Origin: Brachionus plicatilis
Taxonomy: Eukaryota; Rotifera; Eurotatoria; Ploima; Brachionidae
DNA: 64,000 nt
NCBI GenBank assembly: GCA_010279815.1
Contig: QEOQ01000041.1
Coordinates: 1,056,321 to 1,120,320, forward strand
Direction of reading: 5' to 3'
Shown: piece by piece, positions 22,765 to 37,531 of the stretch
Layout of the letters: every line of letters begins with the position of its first letter
Numbering within the stretch: the stretch's first letter is position 1
The notes under the pieces: model-generated
The model's input: the letters and a program-made list of their open reading frames with translations, nothing else
What the model was told of the DNA's origin: nothing
Database searches by the model: none
Program-made: the position numbers and the translations under genes

Positions 22765-23490
22765 TATTTATTTGTTTATTTATACCGACCTAATGATCCT
22801 TCAGAATAAAAATATACTAAAAAATTAAAATAAAGTTAAATAACAAAAAACAGGAGTCTATGTAATAAAATTAAAAACGATAAGCTGAAATAGCTAGAGG
22901 TTTGATTAAATATTTGATAAATAAGGAAAAAAAGAAGAAATTGTTTGGTAGCAATTACACAATGGAGTTGAATATTCGATGTATCTTGATCCGAACCCTT
23001 TTCTAAACTCTTCCACCACTTCCGTCTGACGACCAGTGGAACATAATTACTCAACACATATCCTGACATATCTCTCACTCAGCTCAAATAGTCATTTTGA
23101 AGTTTATTGAAGGCCTGTTGGTGCATAATATTTTAGGGGCCATCGTATTTCAGCTTCAAAATAGATCGAACTGCTGAATTTTGAATAACTTGTATTTTTT
23201 TGATGATACTTTCTGAGAATGAATTTAAACAAGAAATGGAATAATCCAATATTGATCCTATTAAGGATTAATTTGGTTTTAGACCCCATTCTCTATTTGA
23301 GAGATATTTTATTATATTAAGCCTTGAAGTCATCCACCATTGGACTAAATGTTAGTTTTGAGTCTACTGTGATTCCTAAGAATTAGACTTTTTCCCACTT
23401 ATTTAAATTGTTACCATTAATTTTTAACTTTAGTTTTTTTCTCAAAGATCATGCAACATGATTTTTCATTTTTGATTTGAAAAGCCAACA
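22765..23490 (-). mobile_element. Non-LTR retrotransposon 3' fragment, copy 1
   Basis: On the minus strand this is nearly the same sequence as 46640-47270 on the plus strand. It includes the stretch encoding LGITVDSKLTFSPMVDD and the block ending at the sequence for MHHQA/NKL. Stop codons and indels break the frame, so it is dead. Its 3' tail ends in a degenerate (AAATAAACAAATAAATA) run at 22765, next to the N gap, as expected for a LINE 3' end. The motif order fits the C-terminal part of a reverse transcriptase downstream of the FADD catalytic motif, which is not included here. Confidence 0.75.
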
Positions 23491-23519
23491 ACAAAATGGA
23501 GGTTTATTCAATAAATTAG

Positions 23520-24000
23520 AAAAAAGAGAGAGAGAGAGAGATAAAGAAAGAAAAATTGATTATACAAACACGCATGTCTTAGAGACTTGAAGAAAAAAAA
23601 AATGGGCCGCGGGCATTTAAAAATTTGACCATTTAGGTGTAAAGCAGAGTTAATTAAAATGTAGACCCGGGCCACTCGAGCGAGTTCAACACTCTAGATG
23701 TCAACAGATCGAGCTTTAGTCTATTGTCGTTTTGTGAAGTCTTGGCAGGAAATTTAAATTGAGTTGTTAAGTGGAAGATGAAAAAATAATTAAATCGCAT
23801 AATTACGGTTATTAAATCGCCAGAGTATATAATTAAAATTTTGACATTCGAAACAACAACAGAAAAAAATGGACAGCATGTGAATCAATAATCGGCTCGG
23901 ATCAAGCGTCGTTTGCTGCACACAACTGATCTCAGCTGGACAGAACAAACACGCGTGTTATTTAATAAAGGTGTTGTGGGAACTAAACAAGGAAATTGAA
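23520..24000. other. Island of balanced composition upstream of the cadherin
   Basis: After a short GA microsatellite (about 23527-23540) there are about 400 bases much less AT-rich than their surroundings, with CCGCGGGC, CCCGGGCCACTCGAGCG and ATCAGTTGTGTGC on one strand or the other. On the minus strand ATCAGTTGTG resembles an initiator. No open frame is convincing. It may be a promoter, 5' exon or enhancer of the minus-strand cadherin gene (inference). Confidence 0.3.
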
Positions 24001-27000
24001 GCAACAAGAAAAAAAAATAAAATATTAATAAGTTAGCCGATAACACAAATCAAAAATAAAAAAGACTTATGTGCTTGACTGAGCGCGATTTTGTTCAAAT
24101 TTAATCCAAACAACAACGAAAAAAAATTGTTTTTTTTTTTTCCCTTTGAGTAAAATAGCCTATGGGGCAAAATTTACATAATTCCTAAATAAACAAAATA
24201 TTTTTTTTTTCTAATTTTAGTTTAAGACCTTTCGATACAACCGATAAGTGGAATTGAACCAAGAGAAAGGTCTCATGCAAATATGTTCAATAGCCATTTG
24301 TTGATAAAAAATAATTTAAATTTTGACTAATATTTTTCATTATGCCGCTCTTCAAGAACTACTTCAAATTAACTTATTATTTGAATAACATTTCTTAAAA
24401 GTGCTCAAAACGCTAATCATTTTTTTCTCATTTATTTTTTTAATTCTAGTTCGCCTCGTGGCCAGATTTAACAAAATGTACACGGCCCAGTAAACACACT
24501 TAATCATCATTAAGCAGTTGAGCTATTGAGAAAAAATAATAGATACTCCAGAACGTTAATCAAAATTACTGGATGTAAACATCAGATCTGGTGGTGAGAC
24601 GCAAAGTTGAAGCAGACAAATAAAAGTGCTGCTTTTCGATGACAGTGATGTTTAAAGTGCGTGCAATATGACATTTGTTTGTCAATATTTAAAAAAAATT
24701 AAATTTTATAAAACTTGATACAAATACATAAAAAAAAATAAATATTTCACCACCTTTTATAAAATAAACTACCACTTGTTTGTCTTTGGTGAATTTTCTA
24801 CCAGGGATGGACTCAAAAACTCCAGCTAAAAATTCAGATTAATCTCAGGGTAAATTTCCAATTTTGAACGATTCACTGATAGTCTTGATTTTTTTTAATA
24901 AATTTTGGTCGTGATCCTTGTGCAGGTTGGAACTATCTTAGATCTCCTTTTCAGTTCAGTCATAGAGAACGAAAAAAGATTTTTAAATGAAATTAAGAAC
25001 TTTTTTAAATAGAAGATTTTAATTCTTCTTAATGACTATACCAGCATCGAAGCAAAAAAATAAATAATTTAAGAATATGAGTCTTTATTTTTGATTTTTT
25101 TCATATCGATTTATGTTTAAACTCTTAAGTCTTAAGTATGCAACGCGACATTTTTCTTCTCTTTTTTTTTAAATTTATTCAACAGTCCATTTGGTTAATA
25201 AAAATTATTTTCTTTATTTTTTTTTTTTCTATAAGGGTACCAACTCGATCAATTTTCTTAACTTATTAAATAATAAATTAAACATTGTACAGACAAACAA
25301 ATATATAAACAAACAAATTGTATCAAGATCCGAGTGTACGGATAGAATCAATAAATTTGAATACTCATAAATACTGGAAATTGATTTTAAATACCTTTTG
25401 ATGTATTTTAAAAGCTTATAAATCGTATTTAAAATTGTAAATTCCAATTTGAAATAACCACTATTTTTGGCTATATAAATCTTCATCTATTAATATTTTG
25501 TGTCCCTCTCATTTTTTTTGTAACCTGAAAAAGCTTTTGCTCGTTAAATTTAAACTAATAAATTATATACTAATAATTTCTACTTAAAAATACTCAGCTT
25601 TATTTTAAAAATAAAATCTTTGCAATGAAGGTCTAACACATTGTGACGACTCAAATGATTTTTTTATTAAATAAAAAAAGGTACTGTAAATTGAACAAAT
25701 GCACACAAGTTGCCAATTTTAATGCGTTTTTGAACTCAGTAATCAACAATAACTTTTAAACTTTAACTTTTACTTGTTCTAAATTTGGGCTTCTTGGACA
25801 AATATACAAATAATACAAGTCCTTTAAAATATATCAGTTAAGTCCAATAATTTTTGCCATAAGGAACTCCATCCGGACCTATTTTATAATTTTCTATACC
25901 AATTAAAATTTGATTTAATTGAATATAAGCTCAATAAATTATTTATTAAATTAATTAATTATAAAAAAAGTAATAAATAGCTTAATAATTTTACAAGAAC
26001 GAATTGTTAATCGATCTTTTAAGGCCAAAATGAAGTGTTTGGCTCTATAGACTAAAACTCTTCATTATAATTTTTCGAACTAAATTTTCAATGGAATTTA
26101 AGATTTCTTAATTATTTTTTCTTCGACTCTACTTTATTTAAAAATTATTTTTACAAATAAAATTAATTTATTTTTGTTCTAAAAATATTATTCAATTAAG
26201 CAGTTATAATTTAGAATAAATCATTAAATTTTTTATCTAAAAATTAAAAGGTATTTTGTGTCAATATGAATTTGTAATAAAAAAGTTCAAATGAGACTTG
26301 ATATTCTAAAACACCTAAAAAGTAAATCATTTTCTAATAAACTCTTAAGCAACCAAAAATAAAAAGAAATTATTTATAGAAAAATTCAGAACTATTTTGC
26401 AAATGAAATTAATTTTTATGGAAACCCAAAAGTCGAATTTACATAAATTAATTGCCTTATTACAAAATAAATATTTACAAATTCTTCTTAATCACATTTT
26501 TTTGAGTGTAAAGAATTTAATGTTCTTTTTTTTTTCTCTCTACTTGTATCTTAAAATCAAATTTATTTTTTAAACTTATTTCGATATTTATAAACGAATT
26601 CGCCTGGCAATTCTAAAGCTTCTGTTTAATCGTTTGTAAAACTTTATCGATCCTATTTGTATAACTTGTACTTTTGTTTAATCTTTTTTTTTTGATTATT
26701 TTTATTTAACTTTACTTTACAAGGAAGTTTTTTCAATAAATAAACAAAACAAATAAAACCATCACATAAAGCCACAACAAACATTTATGTTTATTATTCA
26801 AAGAGAAATGAAGTTAAATCTTGACTTAATAAAAAAAGCGAGAAGTTATCATAACTCTCCATTTTTAGATAAAATTACTCAAAATCAAATAATTTCAAAT
26901 CCAAGCTCTTGGCCGATCAATCAAAGATAACTTCAGTAATTAAAGAATAATTCAAATTTTTATCGGATCAAATATATTAAAAAAAGACGGGTATTTCCAA

Positions 27001-28280
27001 AACAACAAATTCAATAACCCATAAAATTCAATCTAGCACTAAATAAATTTTGCGTAGATAATCTTCAAAAGTTAAATTAATTTTTAAAGTTAAAAGTTCA
27101 TTTAAATCTATGCGATTATTAAATTTTTATATTTAATAAAATTGTTATAATATTATTTAAAAAAAAAATTATTAAAATAAAAACAATTCGTATTTTTATA
27201 TTGATTTAAAAAATAAATTTTTCTTAACTTATTTTAAATTTTAATATAAAACTCTTTTTTTTCGAAATAGAATTTTTAAAATTTTGAAAACATGTCCTCT
27301 TAAATTGTTTGTATTTAATTTTTAGATAAATTAATTAAATAAATCGATTTTCGATTTTTTTGAAAAAAAAATTAGTTTCTCACGGCCTTTTACTTTGGCC
27401 TTTAACTCTAGTTATCATATCGACCTCAAGTAATTTAAATATCTACCTTTTCTGATAGATGATAAACACAAAGTGTGAATCACAATATTCAAATTTGAAA
27501 ATCACTGGAGGGAAACAAAAACTGTCACGCTACATATATACACTTAATTAATTTTTTTTTTGAATTTTTAACTTTATTATTTTCTAATTAAAATACGTTT
27601 ATGTTAAAAAATGTTAAATCTGTTTTTGATTAGAGTGGAATTAAAGAGCATGCTTCACAGACATAAACAAAATATTAGAATTTAACAAAGTTAAAGAGTC
27701 GACTAAAATTTTGAATCGGCATTTAATTTAAAGCTTTTAGACCTAGAATCATAAAATTTTTCAGCTTCACTTTGCGGCTTCTGACTGAGCTTAAATTATA
27801 CTATTTTTTTTTAAATACTAATAAAAAAGAGTTTATTTAATAAAGAAAAAAAAACGAAAAAAAGTAAAAAAAATTCTAATTAATAAAAAAAAATATGAGT
27901 TGATTCTAAATTATTGTTATCGAATTTTTTTTATCTTAACTTTTTTGTGAATCGATAACCAAGCTATTTAATCAGCTAGATCAACTTAATTATTTTTGTT
28001 CTTAATCTGGAGATTTTTTTTAATAAATAAATATTCAACAACATCAACAACAAAAAATAATTTCCTTCAACAAAAATCCTAAGGACATATTTTACAATTC
28101 AAATTTTAAGGTTAATAAGTTGAAGCACCTAAAAATCTCAATTATAATCCATTCACATTCAATCATCATGGGGTCAGTTATTTTTAACATAACAAAAAAA
28201 ATTGATAAAAAATAAAATTTAATTAAAAAATGGCACAAATACCTTAAAAATAAAAACTAAGATTAAATTTATTTATTTGT
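24001..28280. other. AT-rich desert, part 1
   Basis: Mostly A/T runs with no supported gene. A slightly more complex patch at 24440-24660 could be regulatory. A minus-strand frame near 25840-25920 (GPDGVPYGKNYW) lacks convincing splice sites and is left unassigned. Confidence 0.5.
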
Positions 28281-29170
28281 TCAAATAAAATATCTTATCT
28301 AATTTATACTAATTTTAATTATTTTGTGCTGGCTAGCTAGGCCTTGCAGGGCACTAAAGGCGCCATATTGATTTAAATTTTGATTGTTGGATAATGAAGC
28401 GTCAAAAACGATAGCCGAAAGCTCGTAAATTTTTCATTTAATTTTATCGTTTTACAGCCTCGCCGAGCTTTCAAGATAGCTGTCTTGATTAACACTCAAA
28501 ATCTAGGTGAACTGTAGATAAAACAACTGGCTACTGGCTCTCAATAGCGCTTGCTAATCGAGCATACTTGGCCAGCTCTAACTCTAACTCAAAAAACATC
28601 TGAATACGGAAAAAATTGTGCCCCATCGATCATAGAGCCCGCGGGAGACTGAAAGAGAGAGAGATGCTAATCAAATTAAAAATCAATCAATACTCGGCAT
28701 CATCCGGGATTTGTCGTGTTCACAAGCATAAATTTTTCTAGTTTACATAAAAGCTATAAAATTTAATAGAAATTCCTCCAAATTAAGATAAGAGCTAATT
28801 CTCCCTAAAAGCCCAAGTGTTATCTCAATTATTTGTAATAGAAAAATCAGATATGTTCTAAACACATTAAGATAACAATTGGCGAAATGCGATACTTAAT
28901 GGTCAACGTAAATGTGATTTATTCGTTAAACTACTTGAACAGCATAAACATCACGCATTCATGACTGAACATTATTATCGATTGTATTACAAATCGATAT
29001 CAAACTCAGCATGAAGTGCTAAATTGACAATGTAATTACAGGAATTTCCTGTTATTCAAAACAGCACACTTGGCCAGTGCGTTGTTTGTAAGTTAATGCA
29101 GTCTGTGTTTACAAATAAGAAAATTATTTGCTTACTTTAAATGGAGCACCAAATAGCCAGATCCAACACA
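28281..29170. other. Islands of balanced composition, candidate regulatory DNA
   Basis: Two patches (about 28320-28740 and 28820-29170) stand out from the desert by higher GC content and few homopolymers. They contain a perfect palindrome ACAGGAATTTCCTGT around 29040, GATAA-type sites and an ATCGAT...ATCGAT pair near 28976-29000. No coding frame extends through them. They may be conserved cis-regulatory elements or non-coding first exons of the cadherin gene (inference only). Confidence 0.3.
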
Positions 29171-32100
29171 ACAACAAAAATTTAAATCCGCATTCGACTT
29201 GTTTTTAAATCTTTTATTCCACTAAAAAAAGTTTTTTATCCAAATCTTTAAAATTCATTCATACTAAATTTGAAATTTTTAAATAAATTGTCTGACTGAA
29301 TGAAAGGACTGAATGTATTTATTCCATGCCATCAAAGCTTTATCTTAATTACTTTCTAAATAAAATAGAATACACCACCATTTGAGCTGAGGTATTTCTT
29401 TATTTAAATTTTAATTTAGGGTAGTTACCTCCTTGCACAAAATCAATGATTAGAAGAATTGAAAATTTAAATGGTTTAATTTTTGTGTTTGAATTACAAA
29501 ATGCATCTACTAAGTTTAAAAATTTGCTTTTTTTTTTATAAATTTTGACTTTAGTGATGATTGTCGTTCCTTTAATGTATTTATAAAAAATGGAAAACAG
29601 AACGTATTTATTTCAAGTCAAAATTTATGAATTAAAAGCAAATTTTTTCAACGATTGAATTTAAATTTAAGTCTAAATGAATTATTTAAAAGTAAAAAAA
29701 TAAGAATTTTTTTTCAATTTTCAAATAAAAATCAAACTCGTTCTATTTAACTAGAAATTTTAATTTCAAATATGAAAATACTTACAATATTATCTTAAAA
29801 ATTTTTATTTTTTTCTGAAACTAAAAAAAAATTTTGAAACATCGCACTTTTTCAATGTAATTTCAAAAGTAGACTTTTTAAAACTTCTATTATATTTAGT
29901 TCCTTCCATCAAGCTAAAGTCTACAATCTGTATTCCAATTATCATAACTTATTATTTATTATTTATTTATTAAATAGTTTGAGGAAATACCTCAGGCCAC
30001 TTAGAGTGGATCAAAGTCCTTCTTTTTAGCGAAAAATTTAGAAAAGGTAAAAATTATACATCAAAAAAGAAAGAAAGAAAAAAAAATGTTAAAATTTAAT
30101 AAATATCATCATAACTTAAAAATGGCGAAAATTTTTTCAAGTTACTCTTAAAAGTCTCAATAATTTATTTTGCACTTTCAACTAGCATGTCTGAAAAGAA
30201 GGCCATAGCCATTCGTAGCTGCCTCGGTAAAATCCTTATAATCATATTTAAAAAAAAGAAAAGAATGGTTATCTAGTTAATTCTTAAAAAAAAATTTGGG
30301 ATCCTTTGTTTGACGCAAAGCATCCAGAGTAGATGCAGCTAATTTTTTAAACATAATTCCAAAAAAAAAGCATGGCATTCACAGTAGTGTCTGAGTGGAC
30401 TCGTAATTAGGGCAGTTAATCTTGAGACATTAAAATTTTGACTTAGCTTGAGCAAATGGGCCATAATTTCAATTAAACTGACCCGATTGAAATCTAATAC
30501 AAAATCTTATTATCAAATATTGCCCAAGTGTTTTTAAAGTCTATTGATTTGAAACCAAAAACCAAAATATTGTAAATCTAATTGCAAATAAATAAATAAA
30601 TAAACACACTGAAATATAGACAAAGATCTGTGTATTGGTTTCTTTTTTTTATTTCGAATTAATTACAATTTTTAATTTAGGTAAATATCAATTAATTTAT
30701 TGAAATATGAATATTGGGCTCTCGTAATGTTGAAATGATACTACAAGCCGTACTATCCGAGCTTTAATTGTAAGCAAATAGCTAACACGGCAAATGCATC
30801 TGTTCTTCTTATCACCTATGTCTACACTAAATTCTAAAACTGGACTTCATTTAGCTTATTTCCGTGTCTCATTTTCTCTAGACCACATATCAATTAAATA
30901 CGATACCGTCTGTAAGTAAACAAACTGTTTTCTATTCTAATGACAAATGTTGGCCAAATGTTCTTGTTGAACTAAATTGGATAGTTTTGCTTTTGGCCCT
31001 AATTCGGGCCGAACAATTTTATCCTAAACAAAAAAAATTGAATTTAAATAAGGAATAAATTTTGGTTGACATGTGAGACTCATGCATTTAGGTCGCATAT
31101 TTAGGCTTCGCCAGAAATACTACACCAACATACAGTACCAACATTTGTTGACACAAAGGCAACAGCATCCACAAACTAGTGTTTGAAACAAAAAGAGAAA
31201 AGCAAACAAAAATGTTGATGCGATAAATTTTTTCGCTTTTGACTAGACAATTTTATTGTTTTAAGTAATAAAACTTTTAATTAAGAAAAACGCAATAAAA
31301 TTACCTTAAAAATTCTTAGGCTAAAATTTAAATATTAATCAGATGTCATAGGAGATTTTTCAGCTTGTCAAAGCGATTAGAAAAATTTAAAAAAATATTG
31401 GGTTTTACACATTTGACTAGTTTGTGTGATAGCATATTTTTTGCGGTAATGTTCCAGAAATAGCCGAATTTGAAGAATCAACATTAAATGCTTGTAAGAT
31501 TTTTATGAACAAAAAAATTGTCACTAAGTACACAAACTTGACATAATCCACTTAATGGCAAACTAATCTAAATATAATTTTATTTAAATAAAATCTAGCC
31601 GTATAAACTTGTGTTTAAAGCATACTTAATTTCAATAACAAGAATCTAAGTGTTTTGTATGATCAAAACTATCGGAAGATTAAGAAATAAAACTCGATTA
31701 AAGACTGCAACCGAACTCTTATTGATTACACTTCAGATGACATCAATTAGAATAGAATTAAAAAAATAATTTTTTTTTCATGGACTTATTAAGATTCTTC
31801 AAGGATAAAATGTATTTTTAAAATTTGATTAAAAAAGGTCATTCAAGTGAGAATTGGACTATTGATCGTCTTTTTGCAAGCAACTAGACTACAAAAAAGC
31901 TTTTATTGATTGCATTGATAATGGCGCAAATATCTCACTGGTAATAATTGATGAGTCATTTGAATTCAAAAATGAGTACTAGTGGACTTGTTAAATTTTT
32001 CCTTAACTTAAAAATTTAATTTTACACTAAATCTTTGGTTATATTTATTTTTAAAATATTTTTATCTAAAATAAAAAACTAAAAAACAGGACTGAAACGA

Positions 32101-35100
32101 AAAAACAACTTTGATATTCTTTCAGCTTAAATTATTTTCCAATTAAAATAAAAAATACTTCTATTTTTATTTGAAAATAAATTTAAAAAAATTTTTTATT
32201 ACAAAAACGTAACTATTTTACAATAATTAAGTAATAACAATATAAAAAAATGATGGTAATTTATAAAAAATGTTTTTTTGGAAAATTCATTTGGCATTTG
32301 AAAATTAAAAACATTTTTTTATCATTTTTTTATTTTTATTTTTATTTATTTTCTATTTTATTTTATCTTATTTAACTTTATTTTAAATTTTTTTATATTC
32401 TGAAGGAGCATAAGCTCGGCACAGATAAACGACTAAATAAAAAATAATTAAAAATTATTAAAAAATATGTTAAGAAAAAATGTTTATTTAGACAATTCAT
32501 TTGGACATATGAAAATTCAATTAAATTTTTTACAAAACTTTTTTCTTTAACATTTTATAATTGAAAAAAGTTAGCTTGATAGTCTTTCATCTGAAATTAT
32601 TTTAAAAAAATGGTAAATTCTCCTATTTTCATTCGAAAATAACTTATCTGCTTAAAATTAACTTTAATTTGATTTTTGATTCATTTATTTTTATCAGATT
32701 TTAGCTCAATATATTAAGAGATACGCTAAGATAGTGTATGAAAGAAAGACCATCTTACAATAGCTTGGAAGGATTCTATAAATTAAAAATAATAGTTATT
32801 TTATGAATTGAGGTCTGTCATTATAATTTTGACATATTTTGTTTATCCAACGTTAAAGAAATATTAACAAATAAAAAATGAAAAGGAGGATCATCATGAA
32901 AATTCAAAATTTCTTTACAAAAAGAGTTATGAAAATAAGAATTGAATAATTGATTTGAAAAATTTTTTTCAAAAAAAAAATTGATTAAAAATCTCTAACA
33001 ACTAAACAAATTTTCCGTTTTCTCATACAAAAATGCTTTAATTTCCCGTTAAACACACCGAATTATTAAAATTTGTTAAGTTCAGTGGGGGTGCGAAATT
33101 AGCCTTGACGAAAAGAAGAGAAATTTTTGCTGTCCTAAAAATTGTTGACATTTAAGGGACGAATACAATAAAAACCTAATTAAAATTTTTTTTTTGAATA
33201 ACGAACTTAAATGATTTATGCTTTCAACTTGGCTGATCAATAAGCTTAAATAGTTTATAGACTTGGAGAAATTAATGAACCATTTACATTTTAATAACTC
33301 TATTCTAAGTAATCTTGAGTATTGAATAAGAAAAGCTTAATGTTCTTGAAAAAATGTTTGTTTAGACAATTTATTTGGCATTTGAAAATTCAACAATTTT
33401 TTTATTCTAAAATATATCAATTGAGTGTAAATGTTTGTTTGGATGATTATTGAATTAAGGGAAAAAAAAACATTTTCGAGGATTTAAAACAACTGAATTT
33501 GTTTAGAAAAAAAAACATTTCGAATCTTATTTTTGCTCGATTTAGCACAAGTCGATATTTACAACTGAAAATTTTTATCAATATTTTTTGTAGCTTCTTG
33601 TACTTATCCTTAAAATCCAAACTCATTTTTGATATTTATTCCCAGATTGATGAAACCATCGATCTAAAATCCTCATTCGATCTAATCTAAATATCCACTT
33701 GAAATTATTTTTTTTTGCTTCATTTATTCATTCAAAATTGGTAAACAATTTTTATTCAATTAAATTTTTTCAAATTCTTGAAAGAGAACTCGGCCTTATT
33801 TTTTGTCAATCAAATAGAGCATTAATACAAAAATTCTCTTTAAAAAAAAAAATAATTACAAATAATTCCCAACATTGTTAAATCATATTTCCTTTGAATT
33901 ATTTCATTTTATTAGCACTTTATTTTGTCGAAGAAAACACGGCTATAGAAGAAATATTTTAAAATAAATTTCGTGCATAATTTTTTAAAGAAAATTTAAA
34001 TTATTTAATTTAGATTTTCTGATTAATAATAAAAAAATTCTGTGCAAATTAAATAATTACTTTTTAATATCTTAGCTATGTATGTTTGAATTAATCCAAT
34101 AATTAAAAGTCTGAATAATATCGTCTTATAATTTAATTAAAACAATAATTATTATTTTTTAATTTTTACATTTAAGTCTATTCCGACGAGTATTAAAGTA
34201 ATTAATCAAAAACCAATAAAGAAAAGACAAAGAAAAACAACCGGCCTGGTTATATTATTAATGCTTGTTTGACATATTAAATTGTAAATATTTCAACTTT
34301 ATCTTCCTTAGTCGAAAAATGACCAGACTGAGATGCAATTTCCGATACAGTTCCGATATCAATCATTTTTATAAATAAAAATAAAATCGTATTAATTACT
34401 TTTTCATATTTTAAAATAATGAAAATATCTAAAATAATGTTCAAGTATCTTGGAATCTAAATTTACTGATTTCACCCTTGAACAGTGATAAATTTATCGT
34501 ATAATTCATAGATAGATGGGTATCAAAATCAAAATAAAAATTAGGTTAGAAAAATGCCTTTGAAATTTATCAAAAGAGGAAATAAACTGGAACAAATCGA
34601 AAATACTTTTTTCCACCACAAAGACAGTATCTTCCCGAACCATCACTCAATGTGATTACTCTAGAAAATTTCAAAGCGAAATCCTTCATTAAAAAATAAT
34701 TAATTTTCAAGTTAAAATTCTGTAGGTTTTGCATCACTTATTTTTGGTATTGATCCTAAAAAAATCGATCTCGAAAAATTTCAAAAATAAAAAATTACTA
34801 ATTCATTTATTAATCAAAAAATAATCAATAATAAAGATAGTTACTATTTTGATGTGTTCGATTATGATATCGCAGTGTTTCAGTAGCCTCACATTTTTTC
34901 TCTGATTTCAAAAATATTTAATCAATAGAACAAACATATCAAATTTTGTTTTAAATACACTTTTTTATTAACTAGACTCTCGATTTAAGTATTCATAATC
35001 CTCAAATTGGATTTTGTTTCTTATTCTTTTAATTCCTAAGCAAATAAAAAATGTATTATTTTGTTTGAGATTTAATTTTTTATTTCTTGTTTAAATTAAA

Positions 35101-37480
35101 GTCAATTAAAAATTTTAATTAAATCGAAATTAAATTCTTTCTAATGCAAATAAATATGTTGCTACGAGTATTAATCTAAAAAAAATTAATTTTTACAAAA
35201 TTTCTAAATTTGTTAAATAAACATTTTATTGGAAAAAAATCGGTTCTTTATTTTCAAAAATAAAACACTATGCATTCGAATAAAAATTAATTCATAAAGA
35301 ATAAAATCAATTTTTTATTTTAGAATAATTTCCCAATATTTAAAAAAATAATTTGCGAGTTTTAACTTCTGAAATTTAATTAAAAGGCTATTCATCTAAT
35401 AAAGTTCAGGAAAATGTATATCATCATAGCGGACAAGCTTTGAAATATTTTGTGAAGAAAGAATTTTCCAAGTTTGAAATCTGCTATTCGTATTGATCTA
35501 ATTTCTGTTTTATTTTTATCTTTTTCTGATCTATTATCTCATAGATATGAATTTTGATTTTTATTTAATATAATAATCAAATATCTTTTGAATTGAAAGT
35601 CGAAGCAATGCGTTCTTTTTCTAATCTATTCAATCAAGTTCATTTGATGGTTTGTTTTAAACTCATTATTTAATAAATATAAAATAATTTGTTGCTTTTA
35701 TTAAAATTGTTTTTGCGTTTATATTCTATAAACAAAGATTGAATATTTAAGCTCATTCAAATATTATGTATAAATGATTTTAACTTAAAACTTCAATTTG
35801 TGAAAATCTTTTTGAGATACTTTTCTTTTGCCTAAATTTACATTAAAAGAAATATTCTAATAGAGTCTGATATCTCCTGAAAAAATGTTAAAGGATCCCA
35901 GTTTTGTTTGAAAGTAACAAATTCATCACCTTTTTTAAATTTTCTGTTTATAAATTTTCTATTATAATATTTATATTAAGACTTCTCGGACTTACAAAAA
36001 CACTGATCAAATAAGCTGAATGCTAACAAACCGACTTGAAAAGGCTAAAAACCTAATAATCCTCCGAAAAATTAATTTTCTGTTAAGACTTATGAACAAT
36101 GAAATAACAAAAAAAAAAAAATTGTTTTATTTTATTGATTTAAAATTGACTTGAAAAAAAATTAAAGTCGGTTAATAATGTTCGATTCGAACCGCACTTT
36201 ATTTATTTTTATTTTGTTTTATTTAAGCCACAAAGACCAAAAAAAATATAAATTCTTTAAAGAAAATTTAAGTAGTCCGATAATTAGTTTAAACTTATTT
36301 TTTTAATTTCCATTCATTTTTCAATTTTAAATGAAAAATTCTTATATTAAATAGAACTGTCAAAACTATAGAGCGATCATTTTAAGCCTTAAATTTTTTG
36401 TTTAGTTGACACCTAAATATGTATTTAATACATTTACGTCTTTCATAACCATCTTTAAAAATACTGGTCATTTTAAAAATGAGTAACACAAATGTCTTCT
36501 TATGCACATTTAAATTTGCTAATGGATCAGGTTAAACAAAAGAACAACTGAAACTAAGTAGAGAAAGATTTATATGTCAATTGTTCCAAAAAGAGAGGAT
36601 TTGGTACTTTTAAGTAAAGCATCCTATGGATTTTTTCCTGGTTCTATAATAACTCAAACTGTTTGTTATCCTTTTCAAAAATATTATGGATTAAAAAAAT
36701 TCATGCACTTTTCTCACAGTTTAATTTTTTTGAACCAAAAACAAGTTTTAAAAATCAAAAATAAAGTTTACAAAATCTATTTTCATTATTTTTTTTTCTC
36801 TTATAAAAGCTAAATTTTTTTTTGGGTATACAGCAAAGTTATATTCTTAATAACTAAATATATTAAATTAAAAATTTTAATAATTCTGAAAATTTCTTTG
36901 AGATAAAGGCGTTAAAATGGAGCGATTGCGTGAACGACTTTTACAAAATAATAAATTAAAAGTGAAAAAATCTCTTAAAATGCATAAAAAATGAGACTGA
37001 ATTAAAAATAATAAATTTAGAAACGATTGTTGGTTGTAGAAAATGTACCACTATATTCATTGTACTAATAAAATCATTTTCTTAAAGCAATAAAAAAGTA
37101 TATATTTAAGTTAATGCTCCCATTATAAAGAGAAAAGTTTGGCTCTTGGAAAATTAATATTTTTTTTTAAATTTAAATAACCTGACATTTAAACGACATT
37201 TATTCAAGTATCCTATTGAACTCTTTTACCCAAACGACACATTAAGACGATTTTAACAGTTAAAAATATTTTAAAAAGATTTTTTAAAAGACTTTTTTTT
37301 TTATTTATTTATTTCAATATATTTTATTATATTATTAACGCCTTCTAGACGATGTAAAAAAAAAATTAAAAAATTAAATGTAATAAATAAGCCAAAGTTT
37401 AAGTGTTTTCTAAAAAATTGAATAAAATATTTAGTATAAATTTTAATTTTTTTTTCTTTTTTAATTTCAATAATTATTAT
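29171..37480. other. AT-rich desert, part 2
   Basis: No gene is supported. A patch of balanced composition lies at about 30690-31240. Open frames at 33499-33881 and 36574-36813 are short and dominated by AT-rich codons; the second starts at ATG and has a less biased first 40 codons, but has no recognisable domain. Confidence 0.45.
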
Positions 37481-37531
37481 TCATTTTGTACTCTCTTTTA
37501 TATTCAATTTTTCACTTTTTCTTTAATTTTG

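Noticed and set aside
23521..23545. GA-rich microsatellite
   Set aside because: Short simple repeat without further structure; mentioned only as a landmark.
25840..25920. Minus-strand peptide-like stretch GPDGVPYGKNYW
   Set aside because: The frame is short and lacks a convincing acceptor and donor; not enough for an exon call.
33499..33881. Two adjacent plus-strand frames of 60-63 codons
   Set aside because: Extreme AT codon bias, non-ATG start for at least one, no domains, no splice context.
36175..36205. Minus-strand GGTTCGAATC resembling a tRNA B box
   Set aside because: No A box, acceptor stem or cloverleaf can be drawn around it.
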